Assembly: GCF_000004825.1 (NCBI RefSeq)
Contig: NW_008805063.1
Span: forward strand, 186,857-250,856
DNA: 64,000 nucleotides
From: Heterostelium album PN500
Lineage: Eukaryota; Evosea; Eumycetozoa; Acytosteliales; Acytosteliaceae
Direction: 5' to 3'
The notes under the pieces are model-generated. The model had not been told where the DNA came from and ran no database searches. It worked only from the letters and a program-made list of their open reading frames with translations. Each line of letters starts with the position of its first letter. Within the stretch, counting starts at the first letter, position 1. Below, one piece after another: positions 33,749 to 45,949 of this stretch. The position numbers were made by a program, and so were the translations under genes.

Positions 33749-35970
33749 ATGAAGTTGACGGCAGATAAACTCATTGAGTCATATCCAGATCTATCTACTG
33801 TCAAAACTATCATTTACACAGAGAAGGGTGTCGATGCTATTGGTGATCTTAGCAGTTGTTTGGACCTAAAGAAGATCGATCTCTCAAAGAATGAGATGAC
33901 CGCATTCCAAGGTTTGAAAGACGTTCTCTCTCTTGAGCATCTAAACGTATCACACAACAAACTAGAGCGTATGTTTGATGTTAAAGCAATGACAAAACTT
34001 AAAGGTAAATTAATAATAATAATGAATAATAATCAGTTATTATAATAATAATATTGTTGTGTAACATTTCAAATCTAACTGTACTTTATTATTTATTATA
34101 TTTTAGTATTCAATGGTTCGAATAATAATATAAAGAGAATAGAAGGTGTTATGAAGCTATCGAATTTGAATGCTTTGATTTTGAATAACAATAAGATTGG
34201 AATGATCGAGAACATGGAGTATCTAACCAGTCTAAACACATTGGTATTGTCACACAACCAGATAGAGCATATTCAAGGAATCAAATTCCTAAAGGAACTT
34301 ACAAAGCTGTCCATTTCAAATAATGAAATCAAACATCTACCTGATATTAGTACAAATCTAAAGGTAATTTATTATTCACTAAAACAAAATGAAACGAAAC
34401 GAAACTAATTCATTCTCAATGATTTACTTATTATATAGCTTAAAGAACTTAGAGTTGCAAATAACAAGATATTTACTATTGATCCAAAGATTATGATGTT
34501 GTTCAATCTTCAAATCATTGATTTATCTCATAATTTGATTCAATCATACAAGTAAGATTAAAAAAACATAAATGATCATCGATATCTATGTTAATATTAA
34601 TGTCTTATTATTAATAATATTAATAATATAGGGATATTGAACCATTGTCAAAGCTAAAGAGTTTAAAGAGTCTCAGTTTAATTGGAAACAAGATCACAAC
34701 GTTAGAGGATTACAAGGAGAAGATGAAGGAGATGTTCCCACAATTGGATAGCTTGGACGGTAAACCATTCTCTGAGAGTCTTATCAACAAGCACAAGAAG
34801 AGAAAGGAGAATACCGAGAAGAGAGAGTTTATCACAAAGAGAAAAGAAAGAATAGAACTCTGTCAACTAAAGAAATTACAAAAGAAAGATGAATCTGATA
34901 ATAGTGATAATAGTGATAATAGTGATAGTAATGACAATAGTGGTGACAGTGACAATGATAGCGAGAGTGACAGCGACAGAGAACAAAAGAAGAGAACTAT
35001 GATCAATAACAAAAAGAAACAGCAACAACAACCAATTGATAATAAAAAGAAAACATTTGTAAGAGATCAGCCAATGAAAAGAGATAATAATAATCATAAG
35101 AATAGAGAAGAAAGAGATAACAATATAAATAAGAAACCAATAAGAACAAGAGATAATAATAATAGCAGTAAATTCGAAAAGAAAAACAACATTAATTTAA
35201 AGAGAAAGAATAGAGATGAAGAAGATAGTAATGAAGATCAAGAAGTAGTGACACCAAAGAAGAAGTTTGAAAAGAAGATCAATAATAGTAATAATAATAA
35301 TACAAAAGAAAAGAAGATTAGTAAAATTGATAATAATAATAATAATAATACAGATAAACCAAAGAAGAAACAAAAGAAAGAGGAAGTTAAAGAGAGTGAC
35401 TTTGTTAGCTTTGGTGATAGAATTAAGAGTATGGATACTGGTGATGATAGTACTACCGATGATCTCAAGAAGAAAGAGAACAACAAGAAGAAGAAACCTG
35501 TCAAGTTACAACAGACACCAGTTGCACTTCCATCGAATTCAAAGGATGACTTGGTTTCGTTTGCCGATAGTGACGATGAAGGTGCACCACGTACACAACA
35601 ACCACAATATCAATATAAATTTGCATCATCTACTTCGACACCTGCAAAATCCAATAAAGATGACGATGACGACGATAAACCAAAGCAACAAAAACAACAA
35701 CAACAACCAAAGAAACAGAATAAAAAACAACAAAAAGAGAGTACAACAACAACAACTGTGGCTAAAGGTAAAATCAATGCTGATGACGATGATCTTGTAA
35801 AGGAATATGAAGCAATCAAGAAGAAACAACAACAAGAAAACAAACAAAAAGATAAAGTACAAAAGAAACAACAGCAACAACAACAACCACCAGTCATTGA
35901 AAAGAAACAAGAAGAATCAAAGAAGATAACAATAGAAGATTTAATGGGATTTGCAGATGATGATTTCTAA
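33749..35970 (+). CDS. LRR protein (SDS22-like repeats) with long charged tail
   Basis: Four exons, 33749-34004, 34107-34363, 34439-34551, 34632-35970, in phase, 654 aa. Residues ~20-225 are seven or eight 22-residue leucine-rich repeats of the SDS22/U2A' type (LKKIDLSKNEMTAFQGL, LEHLNVSHNKLERM, LNTLVLSHNQIEHI), closed by an LRR cap (FPQLDSLDGKPFSES). Introns cut within the repeats. The rest (~425 residues) is Lys/Asn/Asp-rich and probably disordered, with two short conserved-looking acidic motifs, VSFGDRIKSMD and VSFADSDDEG, and an acidic hydrophobic end IEDLMGFADDDF. The Lys-rich tail suggests a nuclear or nucleolar protein; the binding partner is unknown. Confidence 0.85.
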
Positions 35971-36120
35971 AAAAATAAAATAACATAATAACATTAATAA
36001 TAAATAGATTATAACTACTATATAACATATCTATATTTCTTTTATTTATTTTTTATCTATATTATTAAAATTGGTTGTTTTATTTTGGTATAAGATCGGC
36101 TCTAAATGTACTTCTTTCTA

Positions 36121-36336
36121 TTAAAAATTGTTGACTCGTCCATCACATCTACTGAGACAACCATTCTTTGATTCAGTGCATCTCATGAATTTATGAGATC
36201 GGCACTCCGAGTAATCTTTAGCACAGCCTTTTCTACATTCCTCTGCATTGAACGTGCCTGATGTAATTACAATTATACATGAAAATAGAATGCTTAGAAT
36301 TAATATGATCTTAATGATGTTATTGATCCACTTCAT
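36121..36336 (-). CDS. Small secreted cysteine-rich peptide
   Basis: 71 aa, single exon. Signal peptide (IIKIILILSILFSCIIVITS) then a ~43-residue mature part with six Cys spaced C-x3-C-x6-C-x7-C-x6-C-x3-C, a nearly mirror-symmetric pattern. Two C-x3-C units at the ends recall helical-hairpin disulfide peptides, but I do not recognise the family. It could be a signalling or defence peptide; no evidence decides. A TATA-like and A/T-tract leader precede the ATG on the minus strand. Confidence 0.65.
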   Translation of the reverse strand: MKWINNIIKIILILSILFSCIIVITSGTFNAEECRKGCAKDYSECRSHKFMRCTESKNGCLSRCDGRVNNF

Positions 36337-37812
36337 TTTTGTTTTTTTTTTTTGTTTTATCTTGATTAAGAAATGATTTGAAAGAGAGAGAATATAAACA
36401 ATTTATTTGATTGTTTTGTTTTGATTAGAAAGTAGAATCTCAGATATTCTTTAGAGCTTTTTTTGTTAATTTATATGTTTAATGTTCATACTGCTTTGCT
36501 GTTGATTGTTTAAATAGAATTTGTTTTCTATTCAACTTCCGATTGTTTGAACAATCCGCCTGCTTACCAGTTCTTTTTAGCTAAAAAGAAGGTGAAAAAC
36601 ATATGTTAGTATTTAAAACTGGTAGAGGATCGAATCGATCATCATCATCAGTATGATAAACTACCAATATGCATTGTATTGCAAAGTATAAATATAGTGA
36701 TGGTGGAATCTACTACTTTGTCCAATATCCACAAACAACTAAATGAAAGAATGAAAATGAATGTCAACTTGTTACAAGTAACAAATACCCACTTACTTCA
36801 TGTTGGTCACAACCATTTTCATATCGCTTCTTTCAAGTTGTGTTCCAATATTAAAATTTGTGAAATAAAGTATATTTATATTACATCTATTCACTGCATC
36901 ATCATCATCAATCAATCAATCAATCAATCATAAACCACAAACCACTACTATAGTTAATTTATTTGTTTAGTGGTACTTACAAACAACAACATTGATATCA
37001 ATGTATCAACTGAAATTGTTTTGTTTTGTTTTGTTTTGTTTGTTCTGTTGTTAATGTTGTTATTGTGATTTGGTTGTTGAACAACAAACAACCATTAATT
37101 TCGAGTGTCCATTCTGTCAATTTCGTGAGACACTTTTGAATATAAATAGAAAAGTGTGACATATTACCAATCAAATTGAAATGGTGTGTCAGTATGTGCA
37201 TGTGGAGTTTGTTTGAAAGTGTTATATCATAAAACAAAGTAAAATAGACTACGTTTTACTATTGTACAAACAAAAATTATTAAAACAAAAATAATAATAA
37301 CATTGGGTGTTTAAATTTCAAAATATATTTTTTTGGATCAATTAACATATGTGTGTGTGATCATGATCGACTGATCTTATTTTATCTATACAAAAATCAC
37401 AACTCCACAACCCAATATTATTCACACAATTGACAAATTGATTAATCACCATTCACTTTCACCATCTAAACTAAATCTAAAATAAGTTATTGGTTTGTTT
37501 GCAAAAAATCCAACTCTATCGCAACCAAAATAACAAAGTAAATGTTCAACCTGAAATGTTTGTTTGTTTATTCCTTATTTTGGATTCTGAATCTCTTTAA
37601 CTTGCATGTTGTTGTTGTTGTTGTTGGTTTGAATCGTTGGTTTGGTTGTTTAAAAGTTAATATTTATTATTGTTATTGTTATTCCAATTTGAATGAATGA
37701 TTAGATTTTGATTAGATTTTCAAACCACAATCTATATAATAACGACAACAACAAGAACAATAACATCAACTTTAAACATTTATATATTTATATATTATTA
37801 TTCATTTATTAT
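36337..37812. other. Long intergenic region without recognised genes
   Basis: A/T-rich with simple repeats (AATC repeats near 36910, TTTTG repeats near 37020, GTT repeats near 37610). Short open frames at 36679-36933 (+) and 36998-37237 (-) overlap simple repeats and look spurious. Confidence 0.45.
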
Positions 37813-39200
37813 CTATAATAGATCATAGAAATAATTAAATCCCTTTAAATTTTATAAAATATTAATAATAAATTTAACAAATATGTTAGTTAATAGAAAT
37901 ATTAAAACACTAGTATTATAATTAATAATTACTTGACCAATTTCCCAGATTGCTAAAGAACATCCAGATTGTTTTGCTAATTGAATTCTCTCCTCCAAGA
38001 ATAATAGTGATGGGAAGTTGACCCATTGCTCATTACCCTGATTGTTTTTGTAGGTGAATGTATGTTCGTGAGTTGATGTATCCCAGCTGATCTTCTTTGG
38101 CTTGTGACTCTTTAGCAACTCGATATACTGTCTACCGAGTATTGGACTCGCTTCCTTTCCAAACACTCCAGTGTAACCATAGAACGGTAAACCCAACATA
38201 AGCTTTGACATTGTAAACTTTCCAGTCTGCTCCAAACTCTGTACGGCGTATTGGAACATCTCCAACGGTGCCAACTGACCTCTGTTTGGATCATAATCAT
38301 ATGTCATCATTGAAATTCCATCACAATTACCACCCAACACTATTAAGTCTTCTACATGTACCAACTTTGTTCCTAAAGGCTTTGTAAATAACAAACAAAG
38401 TAGAGTAAGAATTAATGATAAAATATCTTTATATAATCTGAATCTTAAACATACTGGTGAAACTAAAATCAATTGTTTGTTGATAGATTTCATTTCTTTA
38501 TAAAGCTTTTCAACAAAGTGATTTCTTATATTTCTATCGATATCAAAGTATGGAATGACACCTTCTAAAACCATACCATCATAATTGTAATCACTGTGTT
38601 ATTAAAGTTTAGTAAAACTATTATTATTATCGATCTAATGTGATAGTAATAAGCTACTTACGTAATGAATTGAATGATTGATTTAATGAGTGAGTTTGCT
38701 TCTCTGAATGCACTGTTCAGAGTGTTTGGATTGAATCCCTCCAAGATGAAACGTGGTACTATTTTTGTTTTTCCATTGGCTTTGACTCTTGCTATCCACT
38801 TTTTATCGACATCGTGTGTGCCTTGTAGTGAGATCACTTTATCTTTGAGTGCAATCTGGTGCCATACCGGTGAGACGTGTGTAAACTTACCGCTGAACAA
38901 CTCTGCTGCTTCGTAGCCACCGGAATTCCATGGGGTCACATAGGCAAGTGTCATACGATCCGCTGGGAATGTTCTCTTGTTTGTCTTTACCCAATACTTA
39001 TCGGCATTGCTAACAATAGATTTATAACGAATGTTCTCACGCACCAAATTTCGTTTTCTAACATCTTGTTGTGTGGTCTGTGATTCCGATTCGTCATCGC
39101 TATCATCTACATTCGAATGTGCAGCAACACCACCATTACTATTAATAACCAACAAAACAGTTATAAAAAACAATAATAATAATAAATAATTAATTTTCAT
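37813..39200 (-). CDS. CHID1-type GH18 (chitinase domain-containing) protein
   Basis: Four exons, 39200-38662, 38593-38455, 38379-37933, 37842-37813, in phase, 384 aa. N-terminal signal peptide/anchor, then an acidic linker and a GH18 barrel of the CHID1 (stabilin-1-interacting chitinase-like) family: MTLAYVTPWNSGGYEAAELF, FTHVSPVWHQ, YDGMVLEG, DGISMMTYDYDPN, LGLPFYGYTG, SLAIWEIGQGFNYFYDLL. The last exon is only 30 bases and supplies GFNYFYDLL, matching the family C-terminus. The usual DxxDxDxE acid is replaced by YDGMVLE, as in other CHID1 proteins, so strong chitinase activity is doubtful; saccharide binding in lysosome or secretory pathway is the family role. The 75-base second intron has no stop and is a multiple of three. 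Confidence 0.88.
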
Positions 39201-39355
39201 TATCCTTATTTATAAATATATATAGATATATCAAAATGATTGGTTAAAAAAAAAAAAAGTAAAATGAACTACACTCAAATTTAATTTCCTTTTTTGTGGC
39301 GGATGAAAATGATTGATGGGGTAAAAACAATGAGAGAATAAATAGTTTATTAAAA

Positions 39356-39818
39356 TTTAATTTAACTGGATATATGGTCGATAGAATTCAAAGATTTAGG
39401 AGTGATTGCTAACTGATGCGGCTGACTTTCCAGATCCGACATAGTTTGACTTATTCGAAAAGGCGCGGTATCTCTGTGAATATATTGGTAAGAAATACAG
39501 AATATAGAGGAGATTCCAATTCTACATGAACATCTCGTAACGATCACACTGAGTAGGAGACTATGGTGTCTTCTATCTTGATCTCTGGTACTCCTACATC
39601 GAACACTGTGGATGGTCCAAAAGAGTGTCGGGTGCAATACTTATCAGATTTAACCACGATGAGCGCAAAATCACGATTGAACGAAGAGATGGAATGGCAC
39701 CTGGGGATATAAAACATACGACGTAGGACATGACACCAATGGTCTGGAGATTTGTCATTGTTCATGAACACAGCAAACACTAACAGCTTATAGTCGACCA
39801 TATATCCAGTAAAATTAA
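39356..39818. mobile_element. 0.45 kb element with 17-bp perfect terminal inverted repeats
   Basis: ACTGGATATATGGTCGA at 39365-39381 returns as its exact reverse complement at 39794-39810; a flanking TTTAATTT (left) and its complement extend the pair to ~26 bases with one or two mismatches. The interior is much richer in G/C than the flanks and has an open frame on the minus strand at 39801-39544 (MVDYKLLVFAVFMNNDKSPD; 85 aa) starting inside the right repeat. This fits a non-autonomous DNA transposon (MITE-like) or the trimmed relic of a longer element. Superfamily and target-site duplication could not be assigned. Confidence 0.65.
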
Positions 39819-39882
39819 ACGTTATTTTCTATTTATTTGGGAAATATTCCCTACTTGTTGTTTTGTTGTTAAATTTTGTAAT

Positions 39883-40837
39883 TTATTTCTCTAGATTTAC
39901 ATTGATATTATTTATATTGTTGTTGTTTTTGTTGCTACTATTCTTTTCACTTTGTTTGAGCTCTCTAGCTGCATTTAGTGTTTCAAAAGCGATATCCATT
40001 TGTTGTTCCCATTTCGAAGTTTCATTTCTTGATTTTCTCATCAGTTGATCGATTCTATCTGCTTCCGATAGTTTCTTTGTGCTCTGTTTGCTATCATTAT
40101 CAATAGCATTTATTGGTGTTACAAGAGTTGTAGTTGTTGCTGTTGTTGATTCTTTAGTGGTTGTAATTGGTGCAGTGGATCCACTTTGTTGTTTCATTTG
40201 ATTAACTAAATCGATTGCCTCCTGTGAGAATTTCTCTTCCATCGGCTTAACAGTGATGACATCTCTCATTGAACTATCGAAATCCTTGAATGATTTTCTA
40301 ACATCGAATCCCAGCCATTCCGAAACTATTTTATCATGATAATTTCTAATCTATAAAAATAAAATAAACCAAAGAATAATTATTAATTTACTACTATTAT
40401 ATTGATAGATATGTATTAATTTTCTCTATTTTCTAAATACTTACACCCGTTACAACAGTTTCTTTACCTTCATCATCATATTCAGATACAATCGATAAAT
40501 AAAATGCCAATGTACATGTCACCGCTGTCAATATTCTACCGGTTCTAATTGAGATGAAGGGATTCACTCTTTTCTCCATCCACTCATTATTTATAAAGTG
40601 TTTATTATGTACATCGTCTACAACTACTTTCTCATTGTGTTGGTTATGACTTCCATTACTACTATTGCTGCTGTTGCTGTTACTAGCGTTAGTATTAGTG
40701 TTACTGTTGTTACTACTATTGTTGGTTGTACAATAGCTATTTCTAAAACTATTAAAATTTGATGTATGTTGATTGGGCCGTTGTTGTCTAATCCTGTACC
40801 AATTTGAAATATTCAATTTACAACTATTTAAACTCAT
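39883..40837 (-). CDS. Unknown single-membrane-span, Asn/Ser-rich protein, probably mitochondrial
   Basis: Two exons, 40837-40445 and 40350-39883, in phase, 286 aa. The N-terminal ~30 residues have Arg/Lys/Ser/Asn and few acids (MSLNSCKLNISNWYRIRQQR), like a mitochondrial presequence. A poly-Asn/Ser linker follows, then NPFISIRTGRIL and one hydrophobic helix (TAVTCTLAFYLSIV, ~108-121). The second half is charged and probably coiled-coil (QEAIDLVNQMKQQ; RIDQLMRKSRNETSKWEQQM). No known domain. Location in the inner mitochondrial membrane is inference. Confidence 0.65.
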
Positions 40838-40852
40838 TTTATATTGGGGTTG

Positions 40853-40853
<1 letters not shown>

Positions 40854-40889
<36 letters not shown>
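40854..40889. repeat. AT dinucleotide microsatellite
   Basis: About 18 uninterrupted AT units directly upstream of the preceding minus-strand gene, within an otherwise featureless A/T-rich divergent spacer (40838-41168). Confidence 0.9.
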
Positions 40890-40891
<2 letters not shown>

Positions 40892-41168
40892 TTGTTTTAT
40901 TATTAATTAAAAAGTTGTTGTTGTTGTATTAAAATTAATGGAATCATAGAATTCTGATTCTGTTTGAATCACTAATTTACTCGTCAGCTGATTTTTATAC
41001 AAAAAATTTAAAAAAAAATTAAAAAAATTCTTTTTAAAAAACTGACAATTTTGTCGACTATGAATAACTTTAAACAAAGTAGAATGTTTGAAGTGACATT
41101 AACATTTCATAAACCAAAACAAAATCAATCAATTAATTAATTAATTATTAATTACTTAGATATTAAAT

Positions 41169-41897
41169 ATGATTAGAAAGATATTACCAATTTCAAATAA
41201 TATTATTAGAAATAGTAGTAGTAGTATCTCATTATATAAATCACATAAATCATATATAAATTGCAACAACAGTGCAGTACTTTATAGAAACATATCATAT
41301 CAATCGATAAACTCAATTAGATCTCAATTACTGTCATCATCGAGAAGTGGTATTTGTCGTTTTTCAACAGCAACAGCACCAGCTCAACTATCATATGAAA
41401 GTGGTTCAAATCCATTCGAAATAACAATAACCGATCATTGTGCTGAAGTATGTAAACTTATTATTCGATTTGAAAATCAATCAACTTTACTAATTGAAAG
41501 AATAAACAACTCTATAGGAATTGAATAAAGTAACAAAAGATGTTAAGAATGCAAATTCAAAGTTGAGAGTGATGGTCGATACTGGAGGATGTAGTGGATT
41601 CCAATATATTATAAAGATTGATACAAAGGTTCAAGAGGATGATGTGTATGTATTTAACCAATATTACTTCCATTCATCAAGTTTTAACAAACTTTTTTTA
41701 TTATATAAATATATCATAGAATATTTACAAAAAATGGAGCAGAAGTTATTATAGATAAAATATCATTGGATATGATGCAAGGATCAATTATCGACTATGA
41801 AAAAGAATTGATGAGAAGTTCTTTCTGTGTATCACACAACCCAAATACCATAAAATCATGTGGATGTAAAATATCTTTTGACCTCAAAAAGAAATAA
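41169..41897 (+). CDS. ISCA2-type mitochondrial iron-sulfur assembly protein (HesB/IscA)
   Basis: Three exons, 41169-41447, 41518-41645, 41720-41897, in phase, 194 aa. The first ~75 residues are a Ser/Arg/Asn presequence. The A-type scaffold domain follows: FEITITDHCAE, LRVMVDTGGCSGFQYIIKID, GAEVIIDKISLDMMQGSIID, and the C-terminal Cys pair in NTIKSCGCKISF. The three conserved cysteines (GGCSGF and CGC) are all present. The IDYEKELMRSSF segment and GCSGFQY favour ISCA2 over ISCA1. With ISCA1 and IBA57 it makes mitochondrial [4Fe-4S] clusters. Confidence 0.93.
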
Positions 41898-42670
41898 TAA
41901 TAATAATCTATAGTTTATATATTACTAAATGGAATCGAATATCAACACAATAATTTATTAAAACAAAAAACCAATAATATAAATCAATCAATCAAATCTA
42001 AGCAAATATAATATAATACATAAATCCTCCTCCTTTATTCTTTTTTGAATTCCTCTTCTTATTCTCCTTCTTCCATCTGTTAATCTTCTTCAAACCACAA
42101 GATTAAAATTAATATCTTTTGTACAGTAAAAGAATTTAATTTCTTTTAATAAATATAAGGAATTGGGTTTAAGCATTATCATTATTAATGATCGACAAAC
42201 ATAAGACCAAGAAAAGTGTAGCAGTCACACAACAACTTTTTATAAAACTTGAAAATTGTCATTTTTTTTTTTTTGTTTTTCATAAGTTATTAAATAATAA
42301 TATGTAAAACATTGATAGTAGGTGTACTAGTAATAAATATATGAATAAACTTAACTTTTTAATTAGATCTGTTTTGTAATTATTTTTGACTCTGACACTA
42401 ACCACACCCTTTTTTTGTTTGTAGATAATCGACTGGTAGGAGATGCAACAAATTAATCTTTTAAAATTAAAAAAAACATAAAAATCTTTAAAATTTCCAA
42501 AATTTCAACTAAATTTCAATAAGATATCTGCCAAAAACATAGAAGTTCTACACGATATATCAATGAGTTTCCATTTAATCAAATTTGAAAATTAATTATT
42601 TTAGTTTTTTTGATGATTGCTATTCGTTAACATGTTCATGATCGTCTGTATTTAATCATTCAACTTTGAG
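41898..42670. other. Intergenic region / HSP70 promoter
   Basis: A/T-rich. A palindrome TAGAAGTTCTA near 42540 contains GAA and TTC half sites with one base between, not the canonical two, so it is only a weak heat-shock-element candidate. No gene seen. Confidence 0.4.
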
Positions 42671-42913
42671 GTAAGTTTAACTTTAAAACAAAGTTTTTAT
42701 TATATAATTTGTATATACTTCTCTCTTTCTCATTATAAAATCTTTTTTTATATTATTTATTTATAAACCCACATATATATATATATAGTAATTATTATTA
42801 TAAATTTTACTATTTTACTATATAAAATATCTTTATATATTATTAAAAAATTTTCATAAATAACAAAACAAAAAAACTAATTATTTTTTTTTAAAACTAA
42901 TAACATTTTATAG
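42671..42913 (+). other. Probable 5'UTR intron of the HSP70 gene
   Basis: TTTGAG|GTAAGTTT at 42671 is a strong donor and TTTTATAG ending 42913 a strong acceptor, nine bases before the HSP70 ATG. The enclosed 243 bases are non-coding and pyrimidine/A-T rich. Confidence 0.6.
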
Positions 42914-42922
42914 ATTCACACA

Positions 42923-44851
42923 ATGTCTTCAATTGGTATTGATTTAGGAACAACTTACTCCTGTGTTGGTGTATGGCAAAACGATCGTGTCGAGATTATC
43001 GCCAACGATCAAGGTAACCGTACCACTCCATCATACGTCGCCTTCAACGACACTGAGCGTTTGATTGGTGATGCCGCCAAGAATCAAGTTGCCATGAATC
43101 CATCCAACACCATTTTCGATGCCAAGCGTTTGATCGGTCGTAAGTTCTCTGATCCAATCGTCCAATCCGATATGAAGCACTGGCCATTCAAGGTCGTCCA
43201 AAAGGAGGGTGACAAGCCATACCTCCAGGTCGAATTCAAGGGTGAAGTCAAGACTTTCTCACCAGAGGAAGTTTCATCGATGGTTTTGTTAAAGATGAAG
43301 GAAACCGCCGAAGCCTACCTCGGTAAGACCGTCAACAACGCCGTCATCACCGTTCCAGCCTACTTCAACGACTCCCAGCGTCAAGCCACCAAGGATGCCG
43401 GTATCATTGCCAAGTTGAACGTCCAACGTATCATCAACGAGCCAACCGCCGCCGCCATTGCCTACGGTCTCGAGAAGAAGTCCGAACAAGAACGTCACAT
43501 TTTGATTTTCGATTTGGGTGGTGGAACTTTCGACGTTTCACTCCTCACCATCGAAGACGGTGTCTTTGAAGTCAAGGCCACCGCTGGTGACACTCATTTG
43601 GGTGGTGAAGATTTCGACAATCGTATGGTCAACCACTTTGTCGAGGAATTCAAGCGTAAACACAAGAAGGATTTGATGACCAATCAACGTGCTCTCCGTC
43701 GTTTGAGAACTGCCTGCGAGCGTGCAAAGCGTACCCTCTCTTCATCCGCTCAAGCCTCCATCGAAATCGATTCACTCTTTGAGGGTATCGACTTCTACAC
43801 CTCAATCACCCGTGCTCGTTTCGAAGAGTTGAACGCCGATTTGTTCCGTGGTTGTATCGAGCCAGTCGAGAAGGTCATCCGTGACTCCAAGTTGGCCAAG
43901 GGTGCCATCAACGAAATCGTTTTGGTCGGTGGTTCCACTCGTATTCCAAAGGTACAACAATTGCTCCAAGATTTCTTCAACGGTAAGGAGTTGAACAAGT
44001 CCATCAATCCAGACGAAGCCGTTGCCTACGGTGCTGCCGTCCAAGCCGCCATTCTCTCCAACGAAGGTGGTGCTAAGGTTGCCGATTTGTTGTTGCTCGA
44101 CGTTGCCCCATTGTCTATGGGTCTCGAGACTGCCGGTGGTGTCATGACTGTTTTGATCCCAAGAAACACCACCATCCCATGCAAGAAGCAACAAACCTTC
44201 TCCACCTACTCTGACAACCAACCAGGTGTCTTGATCCAAGTCTACGAAGGTGAGCGTTCCATGACCAAGGACAACAACTTGCTCGGTAAGTTCGAGTTGT
44301 CTGGTATTCCACCAGCTCCACGTGGTGTTCCACAAATCGAAGTCACCTTCGATATCGATGCCAACGGTATCTTGAACGTCTCTGCCGAAGACAAGTCCAC
44401 CGGTAACAAGCATAAGATCACCATCACCAACGACAAGGGTCGTCTCTCACCAGAGCAAATCGAGCGTATGGTCAAGGAAGCCGAACAATTCAAGGCTCAA
44501 GATGAAGCTCAACGTCACAAGGTCGACGCCAAGAACAAGTTGGAGAACTACGCCTACACCATCAAATCAACCATCAAGGACGACAAGGTTGCCTCCAAGT
44601 TGTCCGAAGAGGAGAAGTCCTCCATCGAGACCGCCGCCGAAGAAACCATCAAGTGGCTCGAATCCAACCAAACCGCCGAAAGAGAGGAATTCGAACACAA
44701 GATGACCGAACTCGAAAAAGTTGTCAACCCAATCATGACCAAGATGTACCAACAATCAGGTGGTAACCCAGCTGATATGCCAGGTGGTTTCGACCCATCT
44801 GCCGCTGCCGGTGCTCAACCATCCGCTCGTCCAGAAGAAGATTTGGATTAA
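42923..44851 (+). CDS. Cytosolic HSP70 chaperone
   Basis: Single coding exon, 642 aa. ATPase domain with [28 protein letters not shown] and [16 protein letters not shown]; substrate domain from ~390 and a helical lid; C-terminal Gly/Ala/Pro tail. No signal or transit peptide, so cytosolic/nuclear. Codons strongly favour C-ending forms (AAG, GCC, TCC, CGT), as in highly expressed genes, and the gene is visibly less A/T-rich than its neighbours. The end is RPEEDLD rather than the standard EEVD that docks TPR co-chaperones; see findings. Upstream there is a probable 5'UTR intron. Confidence 0.97.
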   Translation: MSSIGIDLGTTYSCVGVWQNDRVEIIANDQGNRTTPSYVAFNDTERLIGDAAKNQVAMNPSNTIFDAKRLIGRKFSDPIVQSDMKHWPFKVVQKEGDKPYLQVEFKGEVKTFSPEEVSSMVLLKMKETAEAYLGKTVNNAVITVPAYFNDSQRQATKDAGIIAKLNVQRIINEPTAAAIAYGLEKKSEQERHILIFDLGGGTFDVSLLTIEDGVFEVKATAGDTHLGGEDFDNRMVNHFVEEFKRKHKKDLMTNQRALRRLRTACERAKRTLSSSAQASIEIDSLFEGIDFYTSITRARFEELNADLFRGCIEPVEKVIRDSKLAKGAINEIVLVGGSTRIPKVQQLLQDFFNGKELNKSINPDEAVAYGAAVQAAILSNEGGAKVADLLLLDVAPLSMGLETAGGVMTVLIPRNTTIPCKKQQTFSTYSDNQPGVLIQVYEGERSMTKDNNLLGKFELSGIPPAPRGVPQIEVTFDIDANGILNVSAEDKSTGNKHKITITNDKGRLSPEQIERMVKEAEQFKAQDEAQRHKVDAKNKLENYAYTIKSTIKDDKVASKLSEEEKSSIETAAEETIKWLESNQTAEREEFEHKMTELEKVVNPIMTKMYQQSGGNPADMPGGFDPSAAAGAQPSARPEEDLD

Positions 44852-45949
44852 ACGATTTTAAAAACATTTAAATAAAATATAAAATATATAAATAAATCCC
44901 CTTTTTTTAAAAAAAAAAAATAATAATAACATTATAATATTGTATATGTATTCTTTTTGTGTTAAAGATAAATATTTTCAATAATTATACTCATTTGTAA
45001 AAGATAACTAATTAATCTTTAACATTATCTCCACAAAATTTTGGAGAATGATTAAGGTTAACGGTTACCATTGAAAATTGAAGTTTATATGTCAAATTAG
45101 TTTGGCACGCATCTTGTATTAGCTTAGATTATTAATATTATATATCTTATTAATAAAAAAATTATATTGCAATTATAACTTTATTTGAACTCAAAAAAAG
45201 AAAAAAGACATTTATAGAATAAATAATTACTCATTGATATCAATACACAATTGTGTTCTTATAAAGATAAATATATATTATAACATCTAACTTTATTGTC
45301 ACTTGCCTCTTTATATTTATAAGAGTTTTATTTAAATAAGTTATATAATTAATTCATTACCAAATAACAATAATAATGATTATTATTAACCTCCCAAAAA
45401 CAGATTGTTGTTGTTGCTAATCATAACACCAAAAGTGATAATCATAATTAATTAGATAGAGATAGTTAATAATAATTATGTTAGTAATGAAAATAAACAA
45501 CAACAATAACGTTATTGTTAGATAGTTTGTTGAAACTAGTTTCACATCAACAAACACACCACACACAACTCAATTTTTTATCAATTTTTTTTTTTTTTTT
45601 TTTTCACAAAAAATAATTTTCAATTTTTTATTTTATTTTTGAATTTTATTTTTATTTTTTTTCACTCGTGTCAAAAAGAAAGAAAAAAAAAAAAAACAAA
45701 GTCTAAGCTTCAATTCAAAGTACAACTTTTTTTTTTTGGTTCTAAAAAACAAAAAAATCCTTGTTATATTTAAAGAATCGCGCCAATAGAGAGAACAACT
45801 CAAACAACAGTGATTTAGACAACAATAATACTCAACAGTACACTACTATCATCAATCAATCGTAGCTAGCTGTTTTATCGTTATCAACAATCGTCGTTCC
45901 ACTTCAGTTTCACTCTCACACTATTCACACCTTTCTTTAAATAAATAAA
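44852..45949. other. Intergenic region / PABP upstream region
   Basis: Strongly A/T-rich with long T and A tracts (45585-45605, 45675-45700). No coding sequence or RNA gene recognised. Confidence 0.45.

Noticed and set aside
36679-36933. 84-codon ORF upstream of AATC repeats
   Set aside because: Ends in simple-sequence repeats and lacks coding composition.
42537-42547. Heat-shock element at TAGAAGTTCTA
   Set aside because: GAA and TTC are spaced by one base, not two, and only a single pair occurs.
43802-44413. 203-codon minus-strand ORF inside HSP70
   Set aside because: Antisense frame opened by the C-rich codon bias of HSP70; no family features.
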